NCBI GenBank assembly: GCA_030627625.1
Contig: DAOURR010000009.1
Location: forward strand, 1 to 48,695
Source: UBA3103 sp002365855
GTDB lineage: Bacteria; Bacillota; Desulfotomaculia; Desulfotomaculales; Pelotomaculaceae
Direction of reading: 5' to 3'
Length of the DNA stretch: 48,695 nt
Shown: positions 31,717-41,151 of the stretch, piece by piece
Position numbering within the stretch: position 1 is the first letter of the stretch
Layout: each line of letters begins with the position of its first letter
Notes under the pieces: generated by a model
What the model saw: the letters and a program-made list of their open reading frames with translations, nothing else
The model's database searches: none
Told to the model about the DNA's origin: nothing
Position numbers and translations under genes: made by a program

Positions 31717-32301
31717 ATGTGTAATAACAAGACATCATGGGAAAGGACTGTTGAATTCCACGGGCACTCATGCCCTGGTCTGGCCATTGGTTTCCGGGCG
31801 GCTGAACTGGCTATGGAAGCTTTGCGCAGCAATCGCTCAGCAGATGAGGAGATGATAGCCATTGTGGAAAACAACTCCTGTGGAATTGATGCGGTTCAGG
31901 CACTGGCCGGTTGCAGTTTTGGAAAAGGTAATTTGTACTTTCTTGACTATGGAAAACAGGTATATACGTTTGCCCTGCGTGGTGATGGTTGTGCCGTTAG
32001 AGTTGCAGTTAAGTACGGAACGACTTACGATCCGGAATTTGTAGCGCTTAAAGAGCGGGCGAACTCCAGTAATGCTACAGAGAAGGAAAAGGAATTATTT
32101 AAAGATGGTATTAGAGACCGTGTTCAGAAGTTGCTGACTGCCGGTCCGGAAGTATTTGATATTAAAGAAGTGTACATAAATCTTCCTGAGAGGGCGTCCG
32201 TTTATCAGACCCTGCAGTGTGCTGAATGCCTGGAAGGAGTTATGGAGCCCAGGACAAGGCTGAAAGAAGGCAGGATTGTATGTATCCCTTGTGCAGGATA
32301 G
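31717..32301 (+). CDS. FmdE-family protein
   Basis: A 194-residue protein related to subunit E of formylmethanofuran dehydrogenase. The N-terminal VEFHGHSCPGLAIGFRAA contains the metal-binding His/Cys cluster, and VENNSCGIDAVQALAGCSFG the second conserved Cys pair. The C-terminus has a zinc-ribbon pair, CAECLEG and CIPC. Bacteria lack methanofuran, so the role here is unknown; related proteins are suspected to act in molybdenum/tungsten enzyme biology. ATG 31717 has a CGGAGGA ribosome site. Confidence 0.88.
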   Translation: MCNNKTSWERTVEFHGHSCPGLAIGFRAAELAMEALRSNRSADEEMIAIVENNSCGIDAVQALAGCSFGKGNLYFLDYGKQVYTFALRGDGCAVRVAVKYGTTYDPEFVALKERANSSNATEKEKELFKDGIRDRVQKLLTAGPEVFDIKEVYINLPERASVYQTLQCAECLEGVMEPRTRLKEGRIVCIPCAG

Positions 32302-32400
32302 AACCTTTCTAAGGCATTGAAATAAGACTTCTAAGGGGGACCATTAAATCACAGTTTGATGGAATAATTCTTAAATTTACATTTATTGGAAGGTTTTTAT

Positions 32401-32444
32401 GGAGAGCACGCCGTATTTAATTAGTTAGAAACGGGGTGCTCTCC
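32401..32444 (+). promoter_or_regulatory. Hairpin covering the ribosome site of the next gene
   Basis: GGAGAGCACGCCGT (32401-32414) pairs with ACGGGGTGCTCTCC (32431-32444), 13 of 14 positions, with a 16-base loop. The right arm contains GGGGTG, the ribosome site of the gene starting at TTG 32446. The stem ends one base before that codon and has no T-run, so it looks like a translation-blocking structure rather than a terminator. Confidence 0.65.
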
Positions 32445-32445
32445 A

Positions 32446-32889
32446 TTGCTGAAAAACGGCTTTATCGCAGTTGTATTATCCGCCTTTATATTAATGCAGA
32501 TGGCGTCAGGCGCTTTGATCTATCCTAATACCATGACAGAAGATAACAAAATCGCGATTGATGATGTTGTTCGGCATGCTGTTGAAGATACAGGATGGAT
32601 TCTGGCTTCATCAAGAAATGAAATGGAAAGAGTATTGAGTCCAATTTTTGCTGAGCCCTATCTTTCAGAAAAATGCGAATCGGCTTTGAGTTTTGTCAGT
32701 GTGCCCACCGGATGGGAATACGAAACCAGGGTTATAAACATAACTATTACCGAAATATATGGTAATGAAGCAGCCGTCATTGTCGATATTATGGAGACAG
32801 ATCAAATTACCGGCACGGCATACTTAAGCAGGCTACAGTATGTACTCAGGAAAACAGGAGACGGGTGGAAAATTACCGGGGTAAGATAA
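32446..32889 (+). CDS. Secreted or lipid-free exported hypothetical protein, NTF2-like C-terminus
   Basis: A 147-residue protein with an N-terminal signal-like helix (about residues 6-24, with no lipobox Cys). The mature part starts around residue 25. The C-terminal half alternates strands and ends RLQYVLRKTGDGWKITGVR, a pattern common in NTF2-like/DUF4829-type domains; no catalytic motif is seen. TTG 32446 follows GGGGTG, which is buried in the hairpin just upstream. Function is unknown. Confidence 0.7.
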   Translation: MLKNGFIAVVLSAFILMQMASGALIYPNTMTEDNKIAIDDVVRHAVEDTGWILASSRNEMERVLSPIFAEPYLSEKCESALSFVSVPTGWEYETRVINITITEIYGNEAAVIVDIMETDQITGTAYLSRLQYVLRKTGDGWKITGVR

Positions 32890-32959
32890 TAAATTGTAGA
32901 TAGAAATGTTTCTTAAAAAAAAACGATAAGCTGTATGAAAAGGGAAGCCCCGGGGAAAC

Positions 32960-32989
32960 TTGCAGATCTTCTATGCGGTGTGCTAAAAT
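32960..32989 (+). promoter_or_regulatory. Promoter of the glycosyltransferase gene
   Basis: TTGCAG at 32960-32965, 18 bp spacing, and an extended -10 TGCTAAAAT ending at 32989, 31 bases before GTG 33020. Confidence 0.65.
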
Positions 32990-33019
32990 TAGCCTCAGAA
33001 GTTTACTGGAGGACAACAA

Positions 33020-34165
33020 GTGAGAATAGGAATCTTTACAGACAGCTATTTGCCATACACCAGTGGCGTTGTGCGTTCCATTCAAACGTTTACCGAGGAG
33101 CTTACGAACCTTGGGCACGAGGTTTATATCTTTGCTCCAAGTTATAGGAACTGCAGGAAGGAGAGCAGGGTCTTCCGCTTTGCTTCCATTCCTTCGCCCA
33201 CAAACCGCGACTTTACAGTGGCGGTGCCTTTTTCGCTGAGCTTCCGGCCTACTGTGAAACAACTCAAATTAGACTTAATTCATGTTCACTCTCCTTTTCT
33301 GTTGGGGCGGCTTGGGGCTAGATGTGCAAGAAGAATGGATGTGCCCCTTGTATTTACTTATCATACCCTGTATGAACAGTATGTCCATTACGTTCCTTTT
33401 GCTCGATCTTATACACAAGAGCTCGCCCAGAAGGTTAGCCGTGATTTTTGCAATATTTGCGATCTGGTTATTGTCCCAACCGGGGTTATAGGTGACTACC
33501 TTCATGAGATAGGCGTTCGTGCACCTGTTAAGAAAGTGTCTACAGGAATAAAGATTGAGAAATACCAAAAAGGAGATCCGATGTGGCTGAGGCACAAATA
33601 TAATGTTTCGCCGGAAGAAAAGGTCCTTCTGTTTGTTGGAAGATTGGGCCAGGAAAAAAATATAGGTTTTCTTATGGATAGCTATAAACTTGTAAATAAG
33701 GAAATTAAAAATTCAACTCTGGTTCTTGTTGGGGGTGGACCTGAAAAGGATGAGCTGATAACTAAAGCTTCTAAGCTCGGCATAGATCGTAAAGTTATCT
33801 TCACAGATACGCTGTCCCCCGAAGAAGTTGTACATTGCTACTCCGGGTCTGACTTGTTTGTATTTTCTTCTCTAACCGAAACCCAGGGAATTGTGATCAC
33901 GGAGGCAAAAGCTGCCGGTCTCCCGGTAGTAGCTGTAAGCGCATATGGTATCGCGGAGATGATCGAAAACGGAGTGGATGGATTTTTAACAGGACAAGAA
34001 CCAGTCCATTTTGCAGAAAAAATTTGTTATCTACTGGAAAATGCAGAAGCCCGCGAGGAGATGAGCCGGGCGGCAAAGTTTAACGCAGAAAAGCTGTCAT
34101 CCGAAAAATGCACGGAAGAGCTGCTTGACTGCTACCTTAGCCTGGTAGAAAAAAAGATTAGGTAG
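33020..34165 (+). CDS. GT4-family glycosyltransferase, diglucosyl-diacylglycerol-synthase-like
   Basis: A 381-residue GT-B enzyme. The N-terminal MRIGIFTDSYLPYTSGVVRS contains the glycine-rich acceptor-domain loop, HVHSPFLLGRLG follows, and the C-terminal nucleotide-sugar domain has FVGRLGQEKN and the E-x7-E motif in ETQGIVITEAKAAGLPVVA. The closest general type is 1,2-diacylglycerol 3-glucosyltransferase, so a role in glycolipids or lipoteichoic-acid anchors is plausible; the sugar donor cannot be read from sequence. GTG 33020 has TGGAGGAC upstream. Confidence 0.88.
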   Translation: MRIGIFTDSYLPYTSGVVRSIQTFTEELTNLGHEVYIFAPSYRNCRKESRVFRFASIPSPTNRDFTVAVPFSLSFRPTVKQLKLDLIHVHSPFLLGRLGARCARRMDVPLVFTYHTLYEQYVHYVPFARSYTQELAQKVSRDFCNICDLVIVPTGVIGDYLHEIGVRAPVKKVSTGIKIEKYQKGDPMWLRHKYNVSPEEKVLLFVGRLGQEKNIGFLMDSYKLVNKEIKNSTLVLVGGGPEKDELITKASKLGIDRKVIFTDTLSPEEVVHCYSGSDLFVFSSLTETQGIVITEAKAAGLPVVAVSAYGIAEMIENGVDGFLTGQEPVHFAEKICYLLENAEAREEMSRAAKFNAEKLSSEKCTEELLDCYLSLVEKKIR

Positions 34166-34227
34166 AGTTATGACTCGACTGTTTAATATATAATAACCCT
34201 CATGGGTCAACAGGATAAAATTTTCAT

Positions 34228-34253
34228 ACTGCCATTTCTGGCAGTTTTTATTT
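34228..34253 (+). terminator. Rho-independent terminator before hydC
   Basis: ACTGCCA/TGGCAGT stem, TTTC loop, then TTTTATTTT. Confidence 0.85.
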
Positions 34254-34308
34254 TAGAGCATAAATGGCACGTAAAGATGGACATTAATATAATAAAAGGG
34301 GATGTGTA

Positions 34309-34908
34309 ATGGCTGGAGATACAAATTTTACGAACGACATTGAAGAGTCACATAAAGGGCACAGTTATCAAACGGCGGATGCGCAGGGTGGATTTGATGT
34401 TATAAAATCAGATGAGTTAACCGGTAAATACATGAACTTAGACCTGGTTATTAACAGATATGCGAATGAAAGAGGCCAGTTAATCCGCATCCTGCAAAAA
34501 GCCCAGGATATATTCGGCTACCTGCCGGAAGAGGTCCAGGCTTATATAGCTGAAAGGACCGGTACCCCTGTTAGTGAAGTACACGGTGTTGTAACTTTTT
34601 ATTCTCTTTTTTCAACTGAACCTAAAGGTAAAAACGTGTTCAACCTTTGTATGGGTACCGCCTGCTATGTTAATGGCGCCCAGGAACTAATGGATGCACT
34701 TAAAAGGCGGCTGAATATAGATGAAGGTGAAACAACACCTGATAAGCTGTTTACTTTAAAGAGTGCCAGGTGCATCGGCGCCTGCGGTTTAGCGCCAGTC
34801 CTGGTTATAAATGAAGATGTTCATGGAAAAACCAGCAGCAGTGATATAGAAAAAATAATTCAATCGATCCGAAAAAAAGGTGAAAAAAGTGCAAATAAAA
34901 AGCATTGA
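34309..34908 (+). CDS. hydC: HydC/NuoE-type [2Fe-2S] subunit of bifurcating hydrogenase
   Basis: A 199-residue thioredoxin-like [2Fe-2S] protein, the smallest subunit of the HydABC hydrogenase, homologous to NuoE of Complex I. The cluster ligands are CMGTACYVNGA and CIGACGLAPV. The N-terminal ~45 residues are an extra hydrophilic extension before the conserved RGQLIRILQKAQDIFGYLP. ATG 34309 has AAAAGGGG. The 3' end overlaps hydB, so the two are translationally coupled. Confidence 0.92.
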   Translation: MAGDTNFTNDIEESHKGHSYQTADAQGGFDVIKSDELTGKYMNLDLVINRYANERGQLIRILQKAQDIFGYLPEEVQAYIAERTGTPVSEVHGVVTFYSLFSTEPKGKNVFNLCMGTACYVNGAQELMDALKRRLNIDEGETTPDKLFTLKSARCIGACGLAPVLVINEDVHGKTSSSDIEKIIQSIRKKGEKSANKKH

Positions 34909-36841
34909 AGAACTTAAATCATTAAAAGAAAAACATTTACCTTTAATCAAACAGAGGTTGGGACACCGTAATGGCCTGGGTCTGACTCAAGTTCTGGTAT
35001 GCTCTGGTACAGCCTGCACATCCTCAGAGAGTGAAGATATAAGAATCAGGCTGGAGGAAGAAATACAGAACATGGGCTTGGCAGATAATGTTCGGGTATT
35101 GAAGACCGGTTGTTTTGGTTTTTGCGAGTATGGTCCAATAGTGATGGTGCACCCTGGAGAGATATTCTACTGCCGTGTGCAGCCGAAGGATGTCAAAGAA
35201 ATCGTGGAAACCCATATAACGGGTGGAGAGATTGTTGAAAGACTTCTTTATATGGATAAGCATGAGGGGAAAAGAGTTTACAGTATAAAAGACATAAACT
35301 TTTTCAAATCTCAAAAGAGGATCGTTTTACGCAACTGCGGTGTTATTAATCCTGAGGATATAGGTGAATATGTTGCCAGGGACGGCTACTTTGCATTGGC
35401 AGACGTTGTTATAAACAAAAGAAAGGAGGACGTGATTGAACATATAAGTAAATCCGGTTTGCGCGGCAGGGGAGGGGCAGGGTTTTTAACAGGTAAAAAG
35501 TGGGAGATAACGGCGACACAGGATGTCACGCCCAAGTATGTCGTTTGCAACGCTGATGAGGGAGATCCGGGCGCTTTTATGGACCGGAGCATTCTTGAAG
35601 GGGATCCCCACAGTGTACTGGAAGCTATGGCTATTGCAGGTTATTGCATTGGAGCAAAGCAGGGATATATCTATGTACGCGCGGAGTACCCAATTGCAGT
35701 AAAAAGGTTAGAGATTGCCATTTTGCAGGCCAGTGAAATGGGACTGCTTGGAAATAATTTATTTAATTCTTCATTTAGCTTCATGATTGAACTACGCTTT
35801 GGCGCAGGTGCTTTCGTATGTGGGGAGGAAACCTCGCTTTTGCATTCGATTATGGGCCAGCGCGGGGAACCACGTCCGAGACCGCCTTTTCCTGCCCAGG
35901 AAGGTCTGTGGGGCAAGCCGACACTGATTAACAATGTTGAGACCTTCGCAAATGTACCGGTTGTCTTGAGAGAGGGATGGGAGTGGTACAGTGGACAGGG
36001 GACCTCAACAAGTAAAGGCTCCAAGGTATTTTCACTGGCCGGAAGAATAAAAAACACGGGGTTAATTGAGGTGCCCATGGGTACATCCCTACGTACTGTA
36101 ATCTTTGATATCGGGGGAGGAATACCAGGGAATAAAAAGTTTAAAGCTGTGCAAACCGGCGGTCCTTCAGGAGGATGTATACCGGAAGAATTTCTTGACT
36201 TGCCTATAGATTACGAATCTCTAAAAGAGACTGGGTCAATGATGGGCTCAGGTGGAATGATTGTCATGGACGAGGAAAACTGCATGGTTGATATCGCGCG
36301 ATTTTACCTTGAATTCAGTCAGGATGAATCATGTGGAAGATGCACTCCCTGCCGAATCGGCACAAAAAGAATTCTAGAGATCCTGAAAAGAATCACGGAA
36401 GGGCATGGGGAGATGGAAGACCTGGAACTGCTTGAAGAACTGTCCTATGATGTTCGGGATGCTTCCTTATGCGGGCTGGGACAGACCGCACCTAACCCGG
36501 TATTGTCTACCATGCGTTATTTCAGAGACGAGTATATAGCACACGTGAGGGATAAGAGATGTCCGGCTGGTGTATGTAAGGGTCTATTACACTATACCAT
36601 AGATGAGGCTAAATGTGCCGCCTGCGGTCTGTGTGCAAAGGTATGTGCTGTACAGGCCATAACTGGAGGGAGAGGGCAGCCCTACAGGATTGATCCGGAA
36701 AAATGCGTTAAATGCGCGGCTTGCGCTGCAAAATGCCCAAGAGAAGCGATCTTAAAGGGTTACCAGAAAGGGAGGGGTAAAAATAATAATACCGGAATTC
36801 TCACCGGGTCCGGTAGTACGGAAGACCGGGCAGCTTTATGA
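34889..36841 (+). CDS. hydB: HydB/NuoF-type NADH-binding flavin subunit of bifurcating hydrogenase
   Basis: A ~650-residue subunit that binds NADH and FMN. It is the centre of electron bifurcation in HydABC. An N-terminal [2Fe-2S] thioredoxin-like domain (CSGTACTSSES, CFGFCEYGP) is followed by the NADH site GLRGRGGAGFLTGKKWE and the FMN loop ADEGDPGAFMDRS. Then come the N3-type cluster ESCGRCTPCRIGTKR and a C-terminal pair of ferredoxin motifs (CAACGLCAKVC, CVKCAACAAKCP). The C-terminal 30 residues are a polar tail. GTG 34889 is chosen because AAAGGTG lies just before it; GTG 34880 overlaps that site. Confidence 0.93.
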   Translation: MQIKSIEELKSLKEKHLPLIKQRLGHRNGLGLTQVLVCSGTACTSSESEDIRIRLEEEIQNMGLADNVRVLKTGCFGFCEYGPIVMVHPGEIFYCRVQPKDVKEIVETHITGGEIVERLLYMDKHEGKRVYSIKDINFFKSQKRIVLRNCGVINPEDIGEYVARDGYFALADVVINKRKEDVIEHISKSGLRGRGGAGFLTGKKWEITATQDVTPKYVVCNADEGDPGAFMDRSILEGDPHSVLEAMAIAGYCIGAKQGYIYVRAEYPIAVKRLEIAILQASEMGLLGNNLFNSSFSFMIELRFGAGAFVCGEETSLLHSIMGQRGEPRPRPPFPAQEGLWGKPTLINNVETFANVPVVLREGWEWYSGQGTSTSKGSKVFSLAGRIKNTGLIEVPMGTSLRTVIFDIGGGIPGNKKFKAVQTGGPSGGCIPEEFLDLPIDYESLKETGSMMGSGGMIVMDEENCMVDIARFYLEFSQDESCGRCTPCRIGTKRILEILKRITEGHGEMEDLELLEELSYDVRDASLCGLGQTAPNPVLSTMRYFRDEYIAHVRDKRCPAGVCKGLLHYTIDEAKCAACGLCAKVCAVQAITGGRGQPYRIDPEKCVKCAACAAKCPREAILKGYQKGRGKNNNTGILTGSGSTEDRAAL

Positions 36842-36857
36842 TAACCCTGAAAAAATA

Positions 36858-38725
36858 GTGGACAAAATAAAATTAAATATAGATGGCAAGGAGGTAGAAG
36901 CTGACAAGGGTATGAACGTGCTTGAGGCGGCGCGTCAGGCGGGTATAGAAATCCCCAGCCTTTGCTATCTGCGGCATATCAATGAAATTGGCTCCTGCCG
37001 GGTCTGCCTGGTTGAAGTGGAAATAAAGGGCACAAAGACGCTTCAGGCCTCCTGTGTTTACCCGGCTACGGAAGGTTTGGTTGTTTACACCTCCTCACCG
37101 AGGGTAAGGAGAGTCAGGAGAACAATGGTTGAGCTGCTGCTTTCCGATCACCACCGGGAGTGTACAACCTGCATCCGTAATTTGAATTGTGAATTGCAAA
37201 ATATTGCCGATAACCTGGGTATACGGAACATTAAATTTACGGGAGAGATGAAATCTCTTCCAGTTCAAAATAAAAACTCATTTATAGTCAGGGATTACAA
37301 CAAATGTATAAAGTGCAGGCGTTGTGAGGCTATATGCAGTAAGGTTCAGGAAGTAAACGTATATTCTGCGATTAACCGCGCTTACGATACGTCATTGCCC
37401 CCGCCTTCATGCAGGATCTGTCCCAGGTGGCCTGCATAACATGCGGTCAATGCGCAATTGCCTGCCCGACAGCATCTATCACTGAAAAAGAGTGTATAGA
37501 TTCTGTTTGGGAAGCCCTTGAGGATCCGGATAAATATGTGGTGGTTCAGACAGCGCCATCAATTCAGGTGACTTTGGGAGAGGTGTTTGGGTATCCTGTT
37601 GGGACCGTTGTCACAGGAAAGCTGGTGGCAGCGCTCAGGCGCCTGGGATTTGATAGGGTTTTTGCCACTGATTTCACAGCTGATCTGACTGTTATAGAGG
37701 AAGCGCATGAATTGCTTGAGCGTCTGGACGGAAGGGGAAAACTACCCCTGCTTTCGTCCTGCAGTCCTGGCTGGGTGAAGTTTGCCGAGCACTTTTATTC
37801 CGAGTTTCTTGATAACCTATCTACCTGTAAGTCTCCGCACGAAATGTTCGGGGCACTTACGAAAACCTATTTTGCTGAAAAGGAAGGAATAGACCCGAAA
37901 AGAATTGTGGTGGTAGCAATCATGCCTTGTACTGCAAAAAAATATGAAGCAAGCCGCCCTGAGATGGGCACAGAAGATTTTAAAGATGTGGACTGGGTTT
38001 TGACCACCAGGGAGCTTGCCAGGATGATCAGGCAGGCTGGAATAAATTTTAACCAACTCCCTGATGAGGATTATGATGTTCCCATGGGAATTTCAAGCGG
38101 CGCCGGGTCTATATTCGGCTCTACCGGAGGTGTTATTGAAGCGGCAGTAAGAACAGCCTATTTCCTGACAACGGGTAAGGAAATGGACCTATTGGATTAC
38201 GAGGAGCTAAGGGGTTTCAGCGGTTTGAAAGAGGCCTGGGTAGAACTGAAAGGACGTCCGATAAAGGTTGCCATAGCTCACGGCACGGGTAACGCCAGAG
38301 TATTGATGGACAGGTTAAGGGCGGGCGAGCAATTTGACTATGTCGAGATCATGGCCTGTCCTGGTGGATGTGTTGGAGGTGGCGGGCAGCCAATTTTCGG
38401 CGGCAGGGAGCATAAGGAGATATCGCTGGATTACAGGCATAATCGCGCGGATGCTCTTGCCCGCATCGATTATTCAAAAGAACTGCGGCGGGCGCATGAA
38501 AATCCTTCGGTAAAAAAGATATATGAAGAGTTCCTGGGACACCCTTTAGGGGATATTTCAAAAAATTTGCTTCACACATACTACACTCCTCGTGGTAAAT
38601 TACCAGGTTTCAATTATGGTGGAACAAAAGGCAGTCATGCCGGCCATGTGAAGGAGAATATTCCACCACAAGACAACCAGTATGTGCCAAAAGATGGCAA
38701 AGTCGATGAACAAAAGTTACAATAG
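36858..38725 (+). CDS. hydA: HydA catalytic [FeFe]-hydrogenase subunit, with an apparent one-base frameshift near 37390
   Basis: The H2-activating subunit of HydABC, ~622 residues if the frame is restored. The N-terminal part has a [2Fe-2S] domain (CYLRHINEIGSCRVCLVEV), HHRECTTCIRNLNCELQ, and CIKCRRCEAIC. Then the frame breaks: frame one reads nonsense after YDT and stops at 37437, while the frame one base back continues with QDLSQVACITCGQCAIACP. One missing base in ACGTC (expected ACGGTC, giving DTVIAPAF) near 37389-37392 explains it. The H-cluster motifs are intact: SSCSPGWVKF, IMPCTAKKYE and MACPGGCVGGGGQP. GTG 36858 has no strong ribosome site, suggesting coupling to hydB. Confidence 0.9.
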
Positions 38726-38752
38726 TGAATAAACCAGATAAAACACAAGTGT

Positions 38753-38782
38753 TTGACCAGGTAAGTTCAAAGAGGATATAAT
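38753..38782 (+). promoter_or_regulatory. Promoter of the ABC transporter operon
   Basis: TTGACC at 38753-38758 and a perfect TATAAT at 38777-38782, spacing 18 bp. It lies 43 bases upstream of TTG 38825. Confidence 0.75.
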
Positions 38783-38824
38783 AAATAATGGAAAATCTAA
38801 AGTGCATTATAAACGGGGGATATA

Positions 38825-39748
38825 TTGAACAATGTGATCGAAGCCCGGGGCCTGGTTAAGGAATATAATGGCAGGCGTGCTGTGAAGGGCGTTGAGTTTA
38901 CCGTCAGGTCAAAAGAGTGTTTTGGCCTGCTGGGACCAAACGGCGCGGGCAAGACATCCATAGCTAAAATGATTTACTGTTTTTCGCCAGTAACAGCGGG
39001 TAGTCTTTTTGTGCTGGGCATGGATGTACGTATAAAATCAAGAGAAATAAAAAGCAGGCTAGGTGTCGTGTCCCAGGAGAACAACCTTGACACCGATCTC
39101 AATGTTATTGAAAACCTTCTGGTTTATGGGGGTTTTTTCAACATCCCAAAAAAGCAGCTATTGTTACGGGCTAAAGAGCTTCTGGAGTTTTTCAGCCTGA
39201 GCCAGTACCAGGATGAAAAAGTCGACAAGCTTTCCGGGGGTATGAAGAGGAGGTTGACTATAGCCAGGGCTTTAATCAACTCTCCAGAGATACTCATTTT
39301 AGATGAGCCAACCACAGGACTTGACCCGCAAGCCAGACATCTTGTCTGGCAGCGGTTAAGGCGCTTAAAAGAACAAGGTGTCACCCTCCTGTTAAACACT
39401 CATTACATGGAAGAGGCAGAAAACCTTTGCGACTATCTGCTCATCATTGACGAAGGAATTATTTTAGAGGGTGGGAAGCCACGGGAGCTTACTGAAAAAC
39501 ATATTGGGAAAGAAGTCCTGGAACTCAGGCATGGTGCTGAACTCTTAGATGATATTCTGAAAACGGACAGTGACAATATAAAAGGGTACTTAGTGGTAGG
39601 TGATTCGCTTTTTATTTACGCCACGAACGGTTATGATTTGACAGAATCGCTCAAATCACTTTCTAACGGATCATCTCAACTAATACTCCGGCAGTCCAAC
39701 CTAGAAGACGTATTTTTAAAGCTAACCGGCAGGGGGCTGGCGCAGTGA
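38825..39748 (+). CDS. ABC transporter ATP-binding protein (NodI/DrrA type)
   Basis: A 307-residue ATPase for an ABC-2 exporter. Walker A is GPNGAGKTS, the Q-loop is VVSQENNLD, the signature is KLSGGMKRRL, Walker B is LILDEPTTGLDP, and the switch His is in NTHYMEE. The C-terminal extension past residue 220 is the normal DrrA/NodI accessory domain. TTG 38825 has GGGGGA upstream. It overlaps the permease gene by four bases. The substrate is unknown. Confidence 0.92.
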   Translation: MNNVIEARGLVKEYNGRRAVKGVEFTVRSKECFGLLGPNGAGKTSIAKMIYCFSPVTAGSLFVLGMDVRIKSREIKSRLGVVSQENNLDTDLNVIENLLVYGGFFNIPKKQLLLRAKELLEFFSLSQYQDEKVDKLSGGMKRRLTIARALINSPEILILDEPTTGLDPQARHLVWQRLRRLKEQGVTLLLNTHYMEEAENLCDYLLIIDEGIILEGGKPRELTEKHIGKEVLELRHGAELLDDILKTDSDNIKGYLVVGDSLFIYATNGYDLTESLKSLSNGSSQLILRQSNLEDVFLKLTGRGLAQ

Positions 39749-40522
39749 TTTTTTACAAGCCCATTAACTCAGGTTTAGTTTTGAAGGTAATCAATAGGAA
39801 CCTGCTCGTTTATCGCAGAACCTGGAAGGTAAGCCTGTCCTTTAATTTTATTGAGCCGCTGTTTTATCTGGCAGCGTTGGGTTTCGGCCTGGGGGCTTAT
39901 GTTCAGCCAATGGAAGGGATACCTTACCTGAACAATCTTGCGCCCGGCCTAATAGCCTCGTCAGCTATGTTTGCCACTGCTTAGGAATGTACATATGGCA
40001 TTTTTGTCAGGATGGAGTTCCAAAAAAACATATCACGCCATTATCGCAACACCGGCCGGCATAGATGACGTAATAATGGGGGACATGCTTTTTGGGGCGT
40101 TAAAGGCTGTCATATACGGCACAGTTATACTGCTCGTTATAGGGGCTCTTGGTCTGGTGCAATCACCATGGGCTTTATTAATACCCCCTGTCCTAGCAGT
40201 GGCAGGTCTGTTTTTCGCGGCTATATCTGTGTCCTGGATAGGTTTGGTGCCAAATATCGATAGCTTTAATTACTTTTTTTCGCTGTTTATAACGCCACTG
40301 TTTCTATTTTCCGGGGTCTTCTTTCCGCTTTCAGGTATGCCTGCCATAGTTCAAAAAATAGCCTGGTTCAGCCCGCTCTATCACCTTGTCAATCTAACCA
40401 GGGGGTTAGTTATGGGAAACGCAGGCGCCAGCCTGGCAGGGGATTTTATTTGGCTTATTGCAGCTACTGTACTAATCATGCCTTTGCCAATATACCTGCT
40501 GAGACGTTTAATAGTAAAATAA
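39745..40522 (+). pseudogene. ABC-2 permease (NodJ type), broken by a stop and a frameshift
   Basis: The partner permease of the ABC ATPase, ~259 residues if repaired. The first frame reads FNFIEPLFYLAALGFGLGAY ... IASSAMFATA and stops at TAG 39982-39984. The same frame continues with ECTYGIFVRMEFQ, the conserved NodJ stretch, so TAG replaces a sense codon there. After Q the frame is lost in an A7 run (40022-40028); removing one A restores KTYHAIIATPAGIDDVIMGD and the remaining helices to 40522. Two independent lesions, one not a homopolymer slip, suggest genuine decay, though error is possible. Confidence 0.85.
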
Positions 40523-40539
40523 TAACTGGAGGGGTTAAA

Positions 40540-41124
40540 TTGGACAAGATCAGGTCTGCCTTTGAAATGGCTATGGAACGATATAAAGATAGAAAAGAAG
40601 TGCCTCAGAGTGAAATCGACAAAATGGAATACGAGCCTGTGGGGCGTGCGTTAGCAGCCAAATACTTGAATGAAAATAATTATGATATTCTTTCAGAAAT
40701 AAAAAAGTATCCCGGTCAGATGGCTGCTTATATTCTGAATGGCTCTCAAGAAACATTTCTTATAAACATACAGCTGCCCGTTGATAAATCAGCAAATGAA
40801 ACTAACATAAAAGCCATGAATGGCCTTAAGGTTATAAAAATTGATCAGCAATCGCTTAAGGAAATATACGAACAATTGGAGCATCTTTTTCAATATTATG
40901 ACAGAACCATAGAGCAGGCTTATTCTCAGTTTAAAGATAATTATGCCACAAAAATTAAATCAACCATGAAGTCCTTAGAAAAAAGGGCAGGTGGTAAAGT
41001 AAAAATAGATCCTGAAAAATATCCTGGCTTCCGTGAGGAATGGATGAGAGCTATAAGCGTTTATAACACCCAGTATGAACAGATATTAGGAGAACATAAA
41101 GATAAGCTGCGAAAAATAAAATAG
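40540..41124 (+). CDS. Hypothetical protein, 194 residues
   Basis: No known family is recognised. The protein is soluble and helical, rich in Lys and Glu. The N-terminus KIRSAFEMAMERYKDRKEVP is amphipathic, and the middle contains a long helix with LKEIYEQLEHLFQYYDRTIE. The C-terminal ~60 residues are coiled-coil like (IKSTMKSLEKRAGGKVKIDP). TTG 40540 has GGAGGGG five bases upstream. It starts 18 bases after the broken permease gene and could be a member of the transporter transcript. It is intact, unlike its upstream neighbour. Confidence 0.75.
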   Translation: MDKIRSAFEMAMERYKDRKEVPQSEIDKMEYEPVGRALAAKYLNENNYDILSEIKKYPGQMAAYILNGSQETFLINIQLPVDKSANETNIKAMNGLKVIKIDQQSLKEIYEQLEHLFQYYDRTIEQAYSQFKDNYATKIKSTMKSLEKRAGGKVKIDPEKYPGFREEWMRAISVYNTQYEQILGEHKDKLRKIK

Positions 41125-41151
41125 CAATGCGTAAAATGCACAGGTAAGTTT

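Noticed and set aside
34261..34308. TATAAT at 34288 as the hydC promoter
   Set aside because: Transcription would start inside or after the ribosome site AAAAGGGG, and no -35 is present, so it is unlikely to be the working promoter.
39982..39984. TAG as pyrrolysine
   Set aside because: Pyrrolysine is known mainly in methylamine methyltransferases; this gene is a permease that also carries a frameshift, so a plain nonsense lesion or error is likelier.
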